Shown piece by piece: positions 1 through 9,343 of a stretch of 38,992 nucleotides of DNA. Within the stretch, counting starts at the first letter, position 1. Each line of letters opens with the position of its first letter. Position numbers and translations under genes: made by a program. Source of the DNA: an uncultured Pseudanabaenaceae cyanobacterium (lineage in GTDB: Bacteria > Cyanobacteriota > Cyanobacteriia > PCC-9006 > JAAUQQ01). The stretch spans positions 1-38,992 of the forward strand of contig CALIJJ010000003.1 in NCBI GenBank assembly GCA_938017515.1, in the 5' to 3' direction. A model generated the notes under the pieces. That model was not told the DNA's origin and ran no database searches. It saw only the letters and a program-made list of their open reading frames with translations.

Positions 1-620
1 CAAGGGGTTAATTGCATAACCGATCAAAACAACTTCAACTATTTCATTTCTGGAAAATGAAATATCCAGAGAGTTATGAGTATATATAGATAGACCTAGG
101 CAGCTTAATCGATTAAATTCAGGTATTACTTTGGCTGCATTATCAGGCAGGATTAAATATTTATTCCTATACATGGCCCCGTAGATTAAACAATAGATTG
201 TGTAATTAAAGCCTCAAGATTTAACCACCAATGTACCTTGAAAAATCGAGAAGGTTGATACATCGATCAACTAGAAATAAAGTCAAAGCATACAACTCTT
301 TCATTTTCTAGTTAGAGCCACTGGTATCTACTCTTTAGACTTCCTATTTTTATACAGGGGAGCAGGAGAATAACCGGAAAATCATGTTCTCATCCCACAA
401 ATCGGAAGGGATATTTCCTGCGGAGGAAAATACTTAGGATGATTGGGCTTGAGCAAAGTCGTTCGCCGAAAAAAGTGATTCCTGCAGAATCAGAAGTATG
501 GGAGCAAGAGATGAATTGAAGTCTGTGACGTAAGTATGCCCTTCTTCCCGGAGTCGAGATCATCTCAAGCGTAGCAACATTCGGAATAATTCCTTATTAA
601 CCGAATCTTCTCATCGCTAG
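1..620. other. AT-rich gene-free stretch
   Basis: No convincing gene is visible in either direction. Base composition is clearly more AT-rich than the rest of the window. Two small inverted repeats are visible: TTTCATTT/AAATGAAA around 41-61, and AACTAGAAA (269-277) with TTTCTAGTT (305-313). The only start-to-stop frames are tiny; one of 26 codons begins at 439 behind a GAGGA-like sequence and resembles nothing I know. It may be a long intergenic region, a degraded gene, or the 3' flank of a neighbour outside the window. Confidence 0.5.
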
Positions 621-2408
621 TTAGCTTGCGTGGGTCAACATCCACAGCAAGGCTACTGACAAGATGCCAAAGGCGATCGCCGCCACCAAAGTCTTTGGAT
701 TGCCCACCGTATCCTCATCCTCATCAACCCAAGGTTCATCCCCATCATCGCTATCATCCCCACCGATGGCCAGCTTCACCGCCACCGCCGGGTCTGGCCG
801 ACCATAGCCGTACAGCGGACTATGCCCATCTGCATCATACTGGCCCCCTTCTAGGTCAATCTTCACCGCCGATCGCCGCAAAATCTCCCGCACTTCATCC
901 CAACGCAGTTCTGGATTCGCAGCAAGAATCAACGCTGCAATCCCCGCCACCCCCGGGCAAGCGCTAGACGTGCCGCCAAAGGTTTCTGTGTAATGGCCCG
1001 AGTCATCCCCTGCGGCTTCCGCATTGGGGTCGAGGTTGCCCGGGTTATAGCCCGCTGCACCCACCCGGTCCGTTGTCCAAATTCCCGACGTTTTCGGATC
1101 GGGATGATTCAACTCTGGAAAGCCAATGTCTGAACTAGGAAATGTGCACCAAATTGCCTTGCCAAAATCGCTATAGATACTGCGCTTATTGTCGTCATTG
1201 CAGGCCGCGACTGCGATTACTTTGTCATAGCTGGCATAGCCGTCATTATCCACACTCTCATTGCCATTACCTGCCGCCCAGGTGATCACGCACCCCTTGC
1301 CATCGCGTCCCTTTTCCACCGCATAATCTAGCGCCAATCGCGTACTGTCCGGCAAGGGGGTCACGAGCTTATGCTGCTCATTCTCCGGATCCCACCAAGG
1401 ACCATCCACCGGCCCCCAACTACAGGAAATAATATCGGCACCATGCTCCACCGCCCAAACAAAGGCATCAATCTCTGCCTGAGATCCGAGTCCAGAGGCT
1501 AAACGAATCGGCATCAGCGTGGCCTCTGGAGCAACACCAAACGCTTGTTCAAGACCACTTGCGCAGGCAACCCCAGCACAGGGCGTACCGTGGTCATCGC
1601 CATACATGGGATTGGCGTCCTTCGGGCGAGCATCATCCACCTGCTCCGTCACATCGCGGGGATGAATGACCTTGCCTGAACCACTGAATTCAATGTGGTC
1701 CACATCGACACCGTCATCAACGATGGCGATCGCCACCCCCTTTCCCTTCGTCACCTCCCACGCATCCGCCACATTAACAAACGCATCCACCGCAACACCA
1801 TCGACCTCCGTCTGCCGCAGATGCCATTGCTGGGCTGGGATTGCAGCAGCAACCTGACGGGATCGGTGTTCACTGATCAACTCTGGATGGCACAGGAGAA
1901 CCTTGGGCTCATTCAACAGAGTCTGGGCAATCTCAAAGGTCTGAAGCCCTGTCCCCTGGGGAGCTCCGACAAAATAAGCGTTATTGGCATAGGTCAATCG
2001 CTTCTTGACCGTGAGCTGATGATGTTCCAGAGCAGACTGACAAGCTTCTGCCTCCATCTCCGGGTCAAACTGGACAAACAGGTTTTCCGTATAGACGAAT
2101 GGAACCCCCGACGCTGGATCCGTCAAGACCCGTCCCGCGAAGCGAATCTGCTCCTCGCGCTTGAGAACCTGCCGAGCCTGAGCCGCCGTCTCGCTCCCAT
2201 CAGCTTCCACCCTAGGTGTCACCACAAAGATCCCTGCTTCCTGGTGAGCTGCGATAACCTGAAGCTGTGGTAACAGCTGCTTGGCCTCAGCCGAACTGAC
2301 TGCCGCCTCTAATTCCTGACGATTTTGCGTACGAATCACGACATAATCATCACGGAGTACCAGTTGATGAGAGATTCCTTGTTTACCGCCATATTGGTAT
2401 GAATACAT
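621..2408 (-). CDS. S8 family (subtilisin/kexin-like) serine peptidase with C-terminal membrane anchor
   Basis: Subtilisin-fold endopeptidase of 595 residues. The catalytic triad is visible: Asp231 in IVDDGVD, His273 in DDHGTPCAG and Ser481 in GGTSSACPG, with oxyanion-hole Asn381 in AAGNGN. The DDG and GTSSACPG forms are nearer kexin-like S8 enzymes than classical subtilisins. About 200 residues precede the catalytic domain and may act as a propeptide or substrate-recognition region. No signal peptide is visible. The C-terminus has an acidic linker (about 550-570), then one hydrophobic segment (573-591) and a very short tail, which suggests a tail-anchored protein. Which side of the membrane the catalytic domain faces is therefore uncertain. 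The gene is divergent from the antiporter gene at 2664, with 255 bases between. Substrate unknown. Confidence 0.9.
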   Translation of the reverse strand: MYSYQYGGKQGISHQLVLRDDYVVIRTQNRQELEAAVSSAEAKQLLPQLQVIAAHQEAGIFVVTPRVEADGSETAAQARQVLKREEQIRFAGRVLTDPASGVPFVYTENLFVQFDPEMEAEACQSALEHHQLTVKKRLTYANNAYFVGAPQGTGLQTFEIAQTLLNEPKVLLCHPELISEHRSRQVAAAIPAQQWHLRQTEVDGVAVDAFVNVADAWEVTKGKGVAIAIVDDGVDVDHIEFSGSGKVIHPRDVTEQVDDARPKDANPMYGDDHGTPCAGVACASGLEQAFGVAPEATLMPIRLASGLGSQAEIDAFVWAVEHGADIISCSWGPVDGPWWDPENEQHKLVTPLPDSTRLALDYAVEKGRDGKGCVITWAAGNGNESVDNDGYASYDKVIAVAACNDDNKRSIYSDFGKAIWCTFPSSDIGFPELNHPDPKTSGIWTTDRVGAAGYNPGNLDPNAEAAGDDSGHYTETFGGTSSACPGVAGIAALILAANPELRWDEVREILRRSAVKIDLEGGQYDADGHSPLYGYGRPDPAVAVKLAIGGDDSDDGDEPWVDEDEDTVGNPKTLVAAIAFGILSVALLWMLTHAS

Positions 2409-2663
2409 CAGCGCTGATTCCCAAATTGCTAGAATGACTCGGCCCTACGGGACCTGACTCAGAACTTGACTCTAAATCTGACCCTGCTGACTCAATTCAA
2501 AACGCCTCTGCTGTAAACCGTCTCCCCTCTGCAAGAAAACGAGATAGAGAGTTGCATCCCTTCACTTTGGTCTAGCGCTCCTTGCTGTTTCTCTCTCTAT
2601 GCTCTGTGCTTTTGTGCATCGTTCACCCTCAGCTTTTTCCCGTCTAAGTAATCCTCAACCGCT

Positions 2664-4685
2664 ATGGCTGCCGATCTCAATCTCATCATCGATATGGTCA
2701 CCGTAGTAGGGGCCGCAACCGCTGGCGGATATATTGCTAGCAGTCTGAAGCAACCCGTTCTGCTGGGGTATCTACTGGGAGGCACGCTTGTTGGCCCCCA
2801 GGTTTTAGGACTGGTCGGCGCCAACAGCGATGTCAACGTCCTCGCCGAAATTGGTGTGGTCCTACTGCTGTTTGCCCTCGGCGTGGAGTTTTCGCTCAAG
2901 GACTTGCTGCGGGTGCGTCGCATTGCCCTCGGCGGGGGTACGTTACAAATTCTGCTAACCCTTCTCCTGGGGGGAGGCTTAGCCTATGCCACGGGCTGGG
3001 TCGAGAGTGTTCCCCAGGCCGTATTCTTGGGCGCAGTACTGTCGCTCTCCTCGACGGCGGTAGTGCTGAAAAGCCTGATTGAACGCAACGAAGTACAAAC
3101 CAGCCATGGGCAAATCATGCTGGCGGTGCTGATTGTGCAGGACTTGGCCCTGGGTGTGATGCTGGCGGTGCTTCCGGCGCTCACCCAGTCCGGCAGCGAT
3201 ATTGGCGCCGCCCTCTTTGCCGCCATTTTGAAGGTTTTGATTTTCCTCGGGGTTGCCGTGGTGGTGGGCAAATGGCTGATCCCCCCCTTGATTCGCCAAG
3301 TGGCGAGACAAGGGTCCCAGGAGCTATTTCTGTTGGTGACGGTAAGCCTGTGCATGGGCATTGCGCTATTCACCTCCAAGATCGGTCTGGGCATTGAAAT
3401 GGGGGCATTTGTAGCGGGTCTGATGGTGTCCAATGTGGAATATGCCGACCATGCCCTGGACCGTATCCTACCGATGCGAGATGTGTTTGCAACACTGTTC
3501 TTTGCCTCCATTGGTCTGTTGATTGACCCGGTCTTTTTGTTTGAGAATCGCTGGGTTTTGCTGGGGCTGGTGGCCACTGCGATGTTTGGTAAGGGACTCA
3601 TTGTCACCATCATTGTGCGGGGCTTTGGCTACCCGCTGAAGACCGCCCTAACGGTGGGAACTGGCATTAACCAAGTCGGTGAGTTTTCCTTTGTCTTGGC
3701 CAGTGTTGCCCAAGTCAATGGCCTCTTTTCCGATCGCCTCTACGGTTTGGTCCTGGGTACCGCCGCCGCCACCCTGTTGCTCACGCCACTCTCACTCCGA
3801 CTAGCCCCTCATCTCCTGCGGTGGGCCGAGCAGTCCCATCTCTTTAGCCGCTGGTTTAGCGAAGAAGTCGGCGAGCTGGTGGGTCTCGAAGAATCAGCAT
3901 TATCAGGCCATATCGTGGTGGCAGGCTTTGGCCGAGTGGGGCAAACCTTGGTGCGAATGCTGTATTTCCAGGGACATCCCATCCTGGTGATCGACAACAA
4001 CGAAGCCACGCTGCAAACACTGCGGGAGCGCCAGATTCCCTATCTCTACGGCGACGCCTGCAGTCCACTAATTCTGGAGAAAGCGCACCTCAATCAAGCC
4101 CAGAGTATGGCGATCACGCTCCCTGACCCCATGGCCACTCGCTTGCTGCTGAACCGTGCCCGAGACCTTGCTCCGGACCTGGATATCATCGTCCGAGTCC
4201 ATGCGGATGAGGAAATTGAGACGGCTTACCAGTTGGGGGCCCAAGAAGTGGTTCAGCCGGAATTTGAAGCCGCCTTGGAAATGGGGGCCCATGTCTTGCT
4301 TGGCCTAGGAGATGGTGCAACAACTGTCCAGCAGGTGGTCAATCGCTACCGCAATGGCCGCTACCGAGATATTGCCCCGGTGCGGGCGGAGTACTGGGGG
4401 TCTGCGAATTTAGAGCGCAATTTGGAAGGTCTGGACCATCAATGGTTAACCCTCGGTTCTGAGCATACTGTTCTGGGTCGTACCCTCGCCGAACTCAATA
4501 TTCGGCGCGTGACGGGGGCCACGATTATGGCAATTGAGCGAGAGAAAAAGCTGCATCAATATCCCACGGGGGCAATGCGGTTGGTGTTGGGCGATCGCCT
4601 CCTGGTTGTCGGTAGCCACGAAGCACAAACGGAATTTATCAAGCTACTCCGCAGACAGGCTCTAGGTCCTGGGTTAGCCCATTAA
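2664..4685 (+). CDS. CPA2 family cation:proton antiporter with TrkA-N and TrkA-C domains (KefB-like)
   Basis: Inner-membrane monovalent cation/proton antiporter of 673 residues, the usual length for KefB/KefC-type proteins. Residues 1-385 are a multi-pass Na+/H+ exchanger domain, with the CPA2 signature IVQDLALG (157-164) and NQVGEFSFVLA (336-346). Residues 414-530 form a TrkA-N (RCK) domain: VVAGFGRVGQ has the GxGxxG nucleotide-binding loop (421-426), followed by an acidic residue in VIDNN (444). A TrkA-C domain follows at about 590-665. RCK domains gate transport in response to nucleotides or ions. The glutathione-adduct control of E. coli Kef cannot be read from the sequence, so K+ efflux is inferred from family only. 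No strong Shine-Dalgarno is visible before the ATG. The gene converges with gyrA. Confidence 0.92.
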   Translation: MAADLNLIIDMVTVVGAATAGGYIASSLKQPVLLGYLLGGTLVGPQVLGLVGANSDVNVLAEIGVVLLLFALGVEFSLKDLLRVRRIALGGGTLQILLTLLLGGGLAYATGWVESVPQAVFLGAVLSLSSTAVVLKSLIERNEVQTSHGQIMLAVLIVQDLALGVMLAVLPALTQSGSDIGAALFAAILKVLIFLGVAVVVGKWLIPPLIRQVARQGSQELFLLVTVSLCMGIALFTSKIGLGIEMGAFVAGLMVSNVEYADHALDRILPMRDVFATLFFASIGLLIDPVFLFENRWVLLGLVATAMFGKGLIVTIIVRGFGYPLKTALTVGTGINQVGEFSFVLASVAQVNGLFSDRLYGLVLGTAAATLLLTPLSLRLAPHLLRWAEQSHLFSRWFSEEVGELVGLEESALSGHIVVAGFGRVGQTLVRMLYFQGHPILVIDNNEATLQTLRERQIPYLYGDACSPLILEKAHLNQAQSMAITLPDPMATRLLLNRARDLAPDLDIIVRVHADEEIETAYQLGAQEVVQPEFEAALEMGAHVLLGLGDGATTVQQVVNRYRNGRYRDIAPVRAEYWGSANLERNLEGLDHQWLTLGSEHTVLGRTLAELNIRRVTGATIMAIEREKKLHQYPTGAMRLVLGDRLLVVGSHEAQTEFIKLLRRQALGPGLAH

Positions 4686-4913
4686 ATCGTAGCTGTTCGG
4701 GCAGGAAGATCATTTCATCGCCGCCACTTGAACCGAAGCATTGCTCCATGTTGTCCCCACGGGACCCGTTTTGATTCTTTTCTCCTGTGATGGGGAGGCA
4801 AGCCATATCCCAGGATGATTGGGTCGCCGAGGATCACGTCTGACGTCAATGCGATCGCAATCGTTTTGAGCCCATCGCCAGAACGCAAATAGAGCCTTGA
4901 ATTCAATCCAAAA

Positions 4914-4951
4914 GGCCCCCAAGTTCTCTCGTTTTAGAGAACTTGGGGGCC
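4914..4951 (-). terminator. Rho-independent terminator of gyrA (possibly bidirectional)
   Basis: A perfect 16-bp inverted repeat: left arm GGCCCCCAAGTTCTCT at 4914-4929, loop CGTTTT, right arm at 4936-4951. An extra A-T pair can be added. Reading in the gyrA direction the stem is followed by UUUU (4913-4910). It lies 22 bases beyond the gyrA stop codon. The plus-strand side is only mildly T-rich, so termination of the antiporter transcript is possible but weaker. Confidence 0.9.
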
Positions 4952-4972
4952 TGTCTTCGTTCCTATCGGGGG

Positions 4973-7708
4973 CTATGCTTCTTCCGTACTCTCATTTGTT
5001 GCATCCTCGCCGGTGGACTCAGAGGCATCCTCAGAGCCAGTGGTTTCTGCCGCAACATCAACGGTCTCAGCCGCTTCGGTGGCTTCAGCCGCCTCAGCCG
5101 CTTCGGTGGATGCCTCTGTATCTGCATCTACATTCTCTTCTGCGTCCTCGTCTTCCTCGGAGAGCGGAACAACGGCAACAGCAGCGATCGCATCATCACT
5201 ATCCAACCGCTGCACCTTCACCCCCGTCGCCGCTCGGGACTGCTGCGTAATGGCATCCGCAGCCTGTCGAATAATGACCCCACGATTCGTCACCATCATC
5301 AGTTCTTCGTTCTCGCCCACCACACGCAGCGCAACGAGTTGGTCATCCGAAACTTTCTTCCCCTTTTTGCCCTTGGGCTGCCGGAACTTAATCGCCCGCA
5401 AGCCCATACCCGCACGCTTCTGCAGTCGGAACTGACTGACCGGGACTCGCTTGCCCAAACCATGCTCCGTGACCACCAAAACCCAGGGTCCTGGGTCCTG
5501 AACCGTTGCATCTTCATCATCCCCGGCGTCATCCCCGGCATCGGCAGCGGCTTGGACGGCATCCACCACCTGACTCGACAGAATATCCATGGAAATCAGT
5601 GAGTCGCCATCCCGCAGGGACATTGCCCGAACCCCTCGCGTCGCACGGCCTAGGGGACGCAGCTCGTTGTGATCGGTGCGGAAGTGGATCGCCATAGCCT
5701 TTTTGGAACCAATCAGGATACTATCCTCGGCCCGGGCCAAACGAACCCAGTTGAGCTGGTCACCATCATTGAGAGAAATCGCAATCAGACCGTTGGAACG
5801 AATATTGCTAAAGGCCGACAGCGCCGTCTTCTTGACGTAGCCTCCCCTCGTCAACATGACCAAATACTCATCGTCCGTAAACTCAGAAACCGACAGAATC
5901 GACGTAATTTCTTCGTCCCGAGGGATGGGTAGCATCTGCACGATGGGAATACCCCGAGCATTACGAGATCCCACAGGAATCTGGAAGGCGCGGATACTGT
6001 AGACAACACCGCGATCGCTGAAGAACAGGATATGGTCGTGATCACAGCAGGTCATAAACTGCTTGATCGCATCATCGTCCTTAATCTTCGCCCCGGCTTT
6101 GCCCCGCGTCGCACGACTTTGGACATCAAAGGTATCCACCGGCATGCGCTTGATATAGCCCTGCTCGGTAATCAAGATCAACGCACGCTCATTGGCAATC
6201 AAGTCGATGGTATCGAGGGAGCCATCCGCTTCAATGATGATGCTTTGGCGAGGGGTCGAAAACCGCTCCCGCAGTTGTGCCAACTCCGTTTGAATAATAC
6301 TGAGGATGCGCTCCCGCCGGGCCAGAATATCATTCAGGTCAGTGATTCGCTCTTGCAGGTCGTCATGCTCTTTCTGGATTTTTTCGGATTCCAGGGCCGT
6401 GAGACGACGCAGTTGCATCTGCAAAATTGCATCGGCCTGCACTTCAGACAGGCCATAGTCGCCGATTAGCTCTTCCTTCGCCGTTGCGGTATCTGCGGAG
6501 CGACGAATCAAATTGATGATGGCATCGAGATTCTCCATTGCAATGAGTAGACCCTGCAACAGATGGTCCCGTTCTTCCGCCTTGCGTAGTTCATACTGCG
6601 TGCGGCGGGTGATGGTTTCAATGCGGAAGTCGAGGAAGACCTCCAGGAAACGCTTCAGCGTGAGCAGCTGCGGCTCACCACCCACAAGCGCCAGCATATT
6701 GGCACTAAAGTTTGACTGGAGCGGCGTCTGTTTGTAGAGGTTATTGAGGACAACCTGGGGATAGGCATCGCGCTTGAGTTCGATCACAATGCGCATTCCG
6801 TCGCGATCGCTCTCATCTCGGATATCCGAGATCCCTTCCAACTTCTTGTCATTGACCATTTCGGCAATGCGCTCGATCATGGCCGCCTTATTTGTCTGGT
6901 AAGGCAACTCAGTGATGATAATCGCATCGCGGTCCGGACGACCCGGATTTTCAATGGTTTCGATGCTGGCCACGCCGCGCATGGTCACCGAACCACGCCC
7001 CGTGGTGTACATGTCGCGAATCCCGCCCCGGCCCAGAATCTGGGCTCCGGTCGGGAAGTCTGGCCCCTTCACAAAGGCCATCAACTCCAGAACCGTAATC
7101 TCAGGATTTTCGATCAGCGCAATGGTGCCGTCGATCAACTCATCCAGATTATGGGGCGGAATATTGGTGGCCATACCCACCGCAATCCCTGTGGCGCCAT
7201 TGAGCAATAGCTGCGGAATACGAGAGGGAAGAACCGTCGGCTCCTGCTGAGAGCCGTCGAAGTTATCTGCAAAATCAACGGTTTCCGACTCAATATCCTG
7301 AAGCAGCGAATCCGAAGTGAGCTGCTGGAGACGAGACTCCGTATAACGCATCGCCGCGGGTGGATCGTTATCCACAGAGCCAAAGTTACCGTGACCATTG
7401 ATCAACGGATAGCGCATGGAGAAATTTTGGGCCATGCGAACCAGGGCGTCGTACACCGCCGTATCACCGTGGGGGTGATACTTGCCCAAAACCTCACCCA
7501 CAACACGGGCACATTTGCGGAATGGGCGATCCGGCGTCAAGCCCAATTCATACATCGCATAGAGGATGCGACGGTGCACAGGTTTAAGGCCATCTCGGGC
7601 GTCGGGAAGGGCTCTCCCGACGATGACGCTCATGGCGTACTCCAGGTAGGAACGGGACATTTCGTTACGGAGATCCGTGAGGATGATCCGTTCCTGGGAA
7701 GTACTCAT
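4973..7708 (-). CDS. gyrA: DNA gyrase subunit A
   Basis: Type IIA topoisomerase subunit that cleaves and rejoins DNA and, with GyrB, introduces negative supercoils. From the ATG at 7708 the protein is 911 residues. Catalytic Tyr122 sits in AAMRYTE, at the same number as in E. coli. The quinolone-resistance region reads [10 protein letters not shown], so position 83 is Thr and 87 is Asp. The C-terminal beta-pinwheel includes ATRGKAGAK in the GyrA-box position, in the form I remember from cyanobacterial GyrA. The last ~65 residues are a Glu/Ala/Thr-rich acidic tail, longer than in E. coli. I chose ATG 7708 because TTGGAG lies about 7 bases upstream; a TTG 33 bases further up would add an unlikely leader. 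A sister ParC-type assignment is less likely. Confidence 0.97.
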   Translation of the reverse strand: MSTSQERIILTDLRNEMSRSYLEYAMSVIVGRALPDARDGLKPVHRRILYAMYELGLTPDRPFRKCARVVGEVLGKYHPHGDTAVYDALVRMAQNFSMRYPLINGHGNFGSVDNDPPAAMRYTESRLQQLTSDSLLQDIESETVDFADNFDGSQQEPTVLPSRIPQLLLNGATGIAVGMATNIPPHNLDELIDGTIALIENPEITVLELMAFVKGPDFPTGAQILGRGGIRDMYTTGRGSVTMRGVASIETIENPGRPDRDAIIITELPYQTNKAAMIERIAEMVNDKKLEGISDIRDESDRDGMRIVIELKRDAYPQVVLNNLYKQTPLQSNFSANMLALVGGEPQLLTLKRFLEVFLDFRIETITRRTQYELRKAEERDHLLQGLLIAMENLDAIINLIRRSADTATAKEELIGDYGLSEVQADAILQMQLRRLTALESEKIQKEHDDLQERITDLNDILARRERILSIIQTELAQLRERFSTPRQSIIIEADGSLDTIDLIANERALILITEQGYIKRMPVDTFDVQSRATRGKAGAKIKDDDAIKQFMTCCDHDHILFFSDRGVVYSIRAFQIPVGSRNARGIPIVQMLPIPRDEEITSILSVSEFTDDEYLVMLTRGGYVKKTALSAFSNIRSNGLIAISLNDGDQLNWVRLARAEDSILIGSKKAMAIHFRTDHNELRPLGRATRGVRAMSLRDGDSLISMDILSSQVVDAVQAAADAGDDAGDDEDATVQDPGPWVLVVTEHGLGKRVPVSQFRLQKRAGMGLRAIKFRQPKGKKGKKVSDDQLVALRVVGENEELMMVTNRGVIIRQAADAITQQSRAATGVKVQRLDSDDAIAAVAVVPLSEEDEDAEENVDADTEASTEAAEAAEATEAAETVDVAAETTGSEDASESTGEDATNESTEEA

Positions 7709-8154
7709 AAAAAAGCTCCAACAGACTGCTGCAACTGGCAACGCTCCAAAATAGGAGAGTGGGCAAATTTGCCACCTCCAAAAAGCGCTTATTGTTGTCG
7801 GTCCATTCTAGCATAAAAGGGGCACTTTGTGGGGCGATCGCAATCCGCCAGAACTCCCTCCCTGAGAGAGTTTCACGATCCAGCCCTTTAAGCCGTTTGC
7901 CAATCCTTAAACCCCAGCTCTAGTCACCTTCCCCTAAGTTCAGAAGTTTGATGTTATTACCGCCAAAAAATTGCCGTTGTGGGGGACATCTAAAGCAGCC
8001 GAAAATCTATGCTTGAAAGGTCAAATTCTCTAGCAGATTTGCCGGTAGCAAGTTTGGGCAGAATGCTAGCAGTTATTCAGATACTTATTCGGGCCATAAT
8101 CAAAGTAATCACCCGGACTCATCTTGCCGTTAGCTGCTGTTAGCAGAGATTGCC
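7709..8154. other. Divergent intergenic region between gyrA and the deacetylase-like gene
   Basis: 446 bases without a gene. It must hold the gyrA promoter (minus) and the promoter of the gene at 8155 (plus). It contains a 12-bp perfect palindrome, GGCAAATTTGCC, at 7762-7773, 54 bases upstream of the gyrA start, and a HIP1 octamer. A plus-strand CATAAT at about 8095 could be a -10 box, but I see no good -35. Confidence 0.6.
7805..7813 (-). promoter_or_regulatory. Putative extended -10 promoter element for gyrA
   Basis: On the minus strand this reads TGCTAGAAT, matching the extended -10 pattern TGnTAtAAT with one change. It would give a 5' leader of about 90 bases containing the palindrome at 7762-7773. 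No clear -35 hexamer is present at 17 bases, which is tolerable for an extended -10. Prediction by eye only. Confidence 0.4.
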
Positions 8155-9123
8155 ATGATTCCTATCATTTATTCCGACACATTTCTTCATCATGACACCC
8201 GTTTCGGATTGGCTCCGGGAGAGTACCATCCGGAACGTCCTGAACGATTAACAGCCGTTATTTCGGCCCTGAAAGCAGCAGATTGGTCTGATCAGATTGA
8301 CTGGCGATCGCCCACGCCAGTTCCCCAGCGCAATCTGTCTCAGCGCAATCTGGCCCAGCCCGATCTCGTGGACCGCATCGCTCAACTCCAGGACCAAGGC
8401 TATATTGAGGCCGTCGCCCACCTCGCCCAATCCGGCGGCGGTCATCTCGATGCCGATACGGTCGTTTCTCCGCAAAGCTATGACGTGGCACTGTTGGCCG
8501 TGAGTGCCTGGCTCGACGGGGTTGATCTTGCCCTAAACTCTGGCGAACCCGCGTTTGTATTGGCTCGTCCTCCCGGTCACCACGCCACAGGCCGCACTGG
8601 CATGGGGTTTTGCATCTTTTCGAATGCCGCGATCGCCGCCCACTATGCCCTCGAACAAACCGGAGTCGAACGCGTTGCCGTCCTCGATTGGGACGTCCAC
8701 CACGGCAATGGCACCCAGGACATCGTGCAAAATAATCCTCAAATCGCCTACTGTTCCCTGCACCAATCCCCTTGTTATCCCGGCACCGGGGCGAGGGATG
8801 AAACAGGGAGTCATCAGAACGTCTTAAATCTCCCCCTCCCCCCTGGATCTGCTCGCAAGGCCTATCTCGATGCCTTTGATCAGCAAGTCACCCCTTTCCT
8901 GCGGCGGTTTGTGCCGGACTTACTCATCGTTAGCGCTGGATACGATGCCACCCAGGCCGACCTCCTCGCGAACATGTCGCTACAACCATCAGACTACGGA
9001 GCATTCACCCGGCGATGCCTGGGACTGACACGCCGCATGGTGCTTGGCCTAGAAGGAGGCTACGACCTAGACGCCCTGGGCCAATCCGTCGTCGCAACGC
9101 TGGAGGCAATTATCGCGAGGTAA
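8155..9123 (+). CDS. Histone deacetylase superfamily protein (class II-like, acetylpolyamine/AcuC-type amidohydrolase)
   Basis: Zinc-dependent deacetylase-fold hydrolase of 322 residues, typical for bacterial single-domain members. Visible motifs: YHPERPERL (24-32), the His pair in RPPGHHATG (His142/His143), zinc ligands Asp180 and His182 in LDWDVHHGNGT, the third ligand Asp264 in SAGYDA, and the catalytic Tyr motif LEGGYDL (299-305). All key residues are present, so it should be active. Bacterial members remove acetyl groups from small amines or protein lysines; the substrate here is unknown. Residues 58-72 hold three tandem pentapeptides (QRNLS, QRNLA, QPDLV) encoded by a 15-bp repeat. It is divergent from gyrA. 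Confidence 0.92.
   Translation: MIPIIYSDTFLHHDTRFGLAPGEYHPERPERLTAVISALKAADWSDQIDWRSPTPVPQRNLSQRNLAQPDLVDRIAQLQDQGYIEAVAHLAQSGGGHLDADTVVSPQSYDVALLAVSAWLDGVDLALNSGEPAFVLARPPGHHATGRTGMGFCIFSNAAIAAHYALEQTGVERVAVLDWDVHHGNGTQDIVQNNPQIAYCSLHQSPCYPGTGARDETGSHQNVLNLPLPPGSARKAYLDAFDQQVTPFLRRFVPDLLIVSAGYDATQADLLANMSLQPSDYGAFTRRCLGLTRRMVLGLEGGYDLDALGQSVVATLEAIIAR
8326..8370 (+). repeat. 15-bp x3 tandem repeat inside the deacetylase-like gene
   Basis: Units at 8326-8340, 8341-8355 and 8356-8370. The first two differ at three bases, all at the 3' end; the third is more diverged. They encode QRNLS, QRNLA and QPDLV, lying between the N-terminal motif and the active-site core, probably a surface loop. Confidence 0.7.
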
Positions 9124-9124
9124 T

Positions 9125-9154
9125 GCAGATATCGGGGACGCAGGTATCGGGGAC
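9125..9154. repeat. 15-bp x2 tandem repeat downstream of the deacetylase-like gene
   Basis: GCAGATATCGGGGAC followed directly by GCAGGTATCGGGGAC, with one mismatch, starting two bases after the stop codon at 9121-9123. A weaker third echo, GCAGGTATTG, lies near 9169. Confidence 0.75.
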
Positions 9155-9343
9155 ACGGCCATGGGAGCGCAGGTATTGCTAATACAATGGCGAACGCAGC
9201 AAAATCTTGGGAATCGCCAGAATTCCACCCTCAGGGGTACTGTGTGAGGCTCAATTTTCCGATCTAGGATAGGGCCATGCCCATCAGGCTAACGCAGCAA
9301 CCTGTGAATCGGCGCCACTCTCGAGCCTTTGAAGGTCTTCATT

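Noticed and set aside
626..2273. Plus-strand frames of 63-192 codons antisense to the S8 peptidase gene
   Set aside because: They mirror a gene with a complete catalytic triad, show Pro/His/Arg-rich low-complexity composition and match no family.
2984..3613. A 209-codon minus-strand frame inside the antiporter gene
   Set aside because: It is the shadow of a conserved membrane domain; its composition is Ser/Thr/Arg-rich with no domain.
4710..4922. A 70-codon minus-strand frame between the antiporter gene and gyrA
   Set aside because: It begins inside the gyrA terminator, lacks a ribosome site and has no recognised family. A decayed small gene cannot be excluded.
4943..5602. A 219-codon plus-strand frame antisense to the gyrA 3' end
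   Set aside because: It results from the repetitive Glu/Ala/Thr tail of GyrA.
7709..7741. Upstream TTG start for gyrA adding 11 residues
   Set aside because: The ATG at 7708 has a good GGAG and begins the conserved N-terminus.
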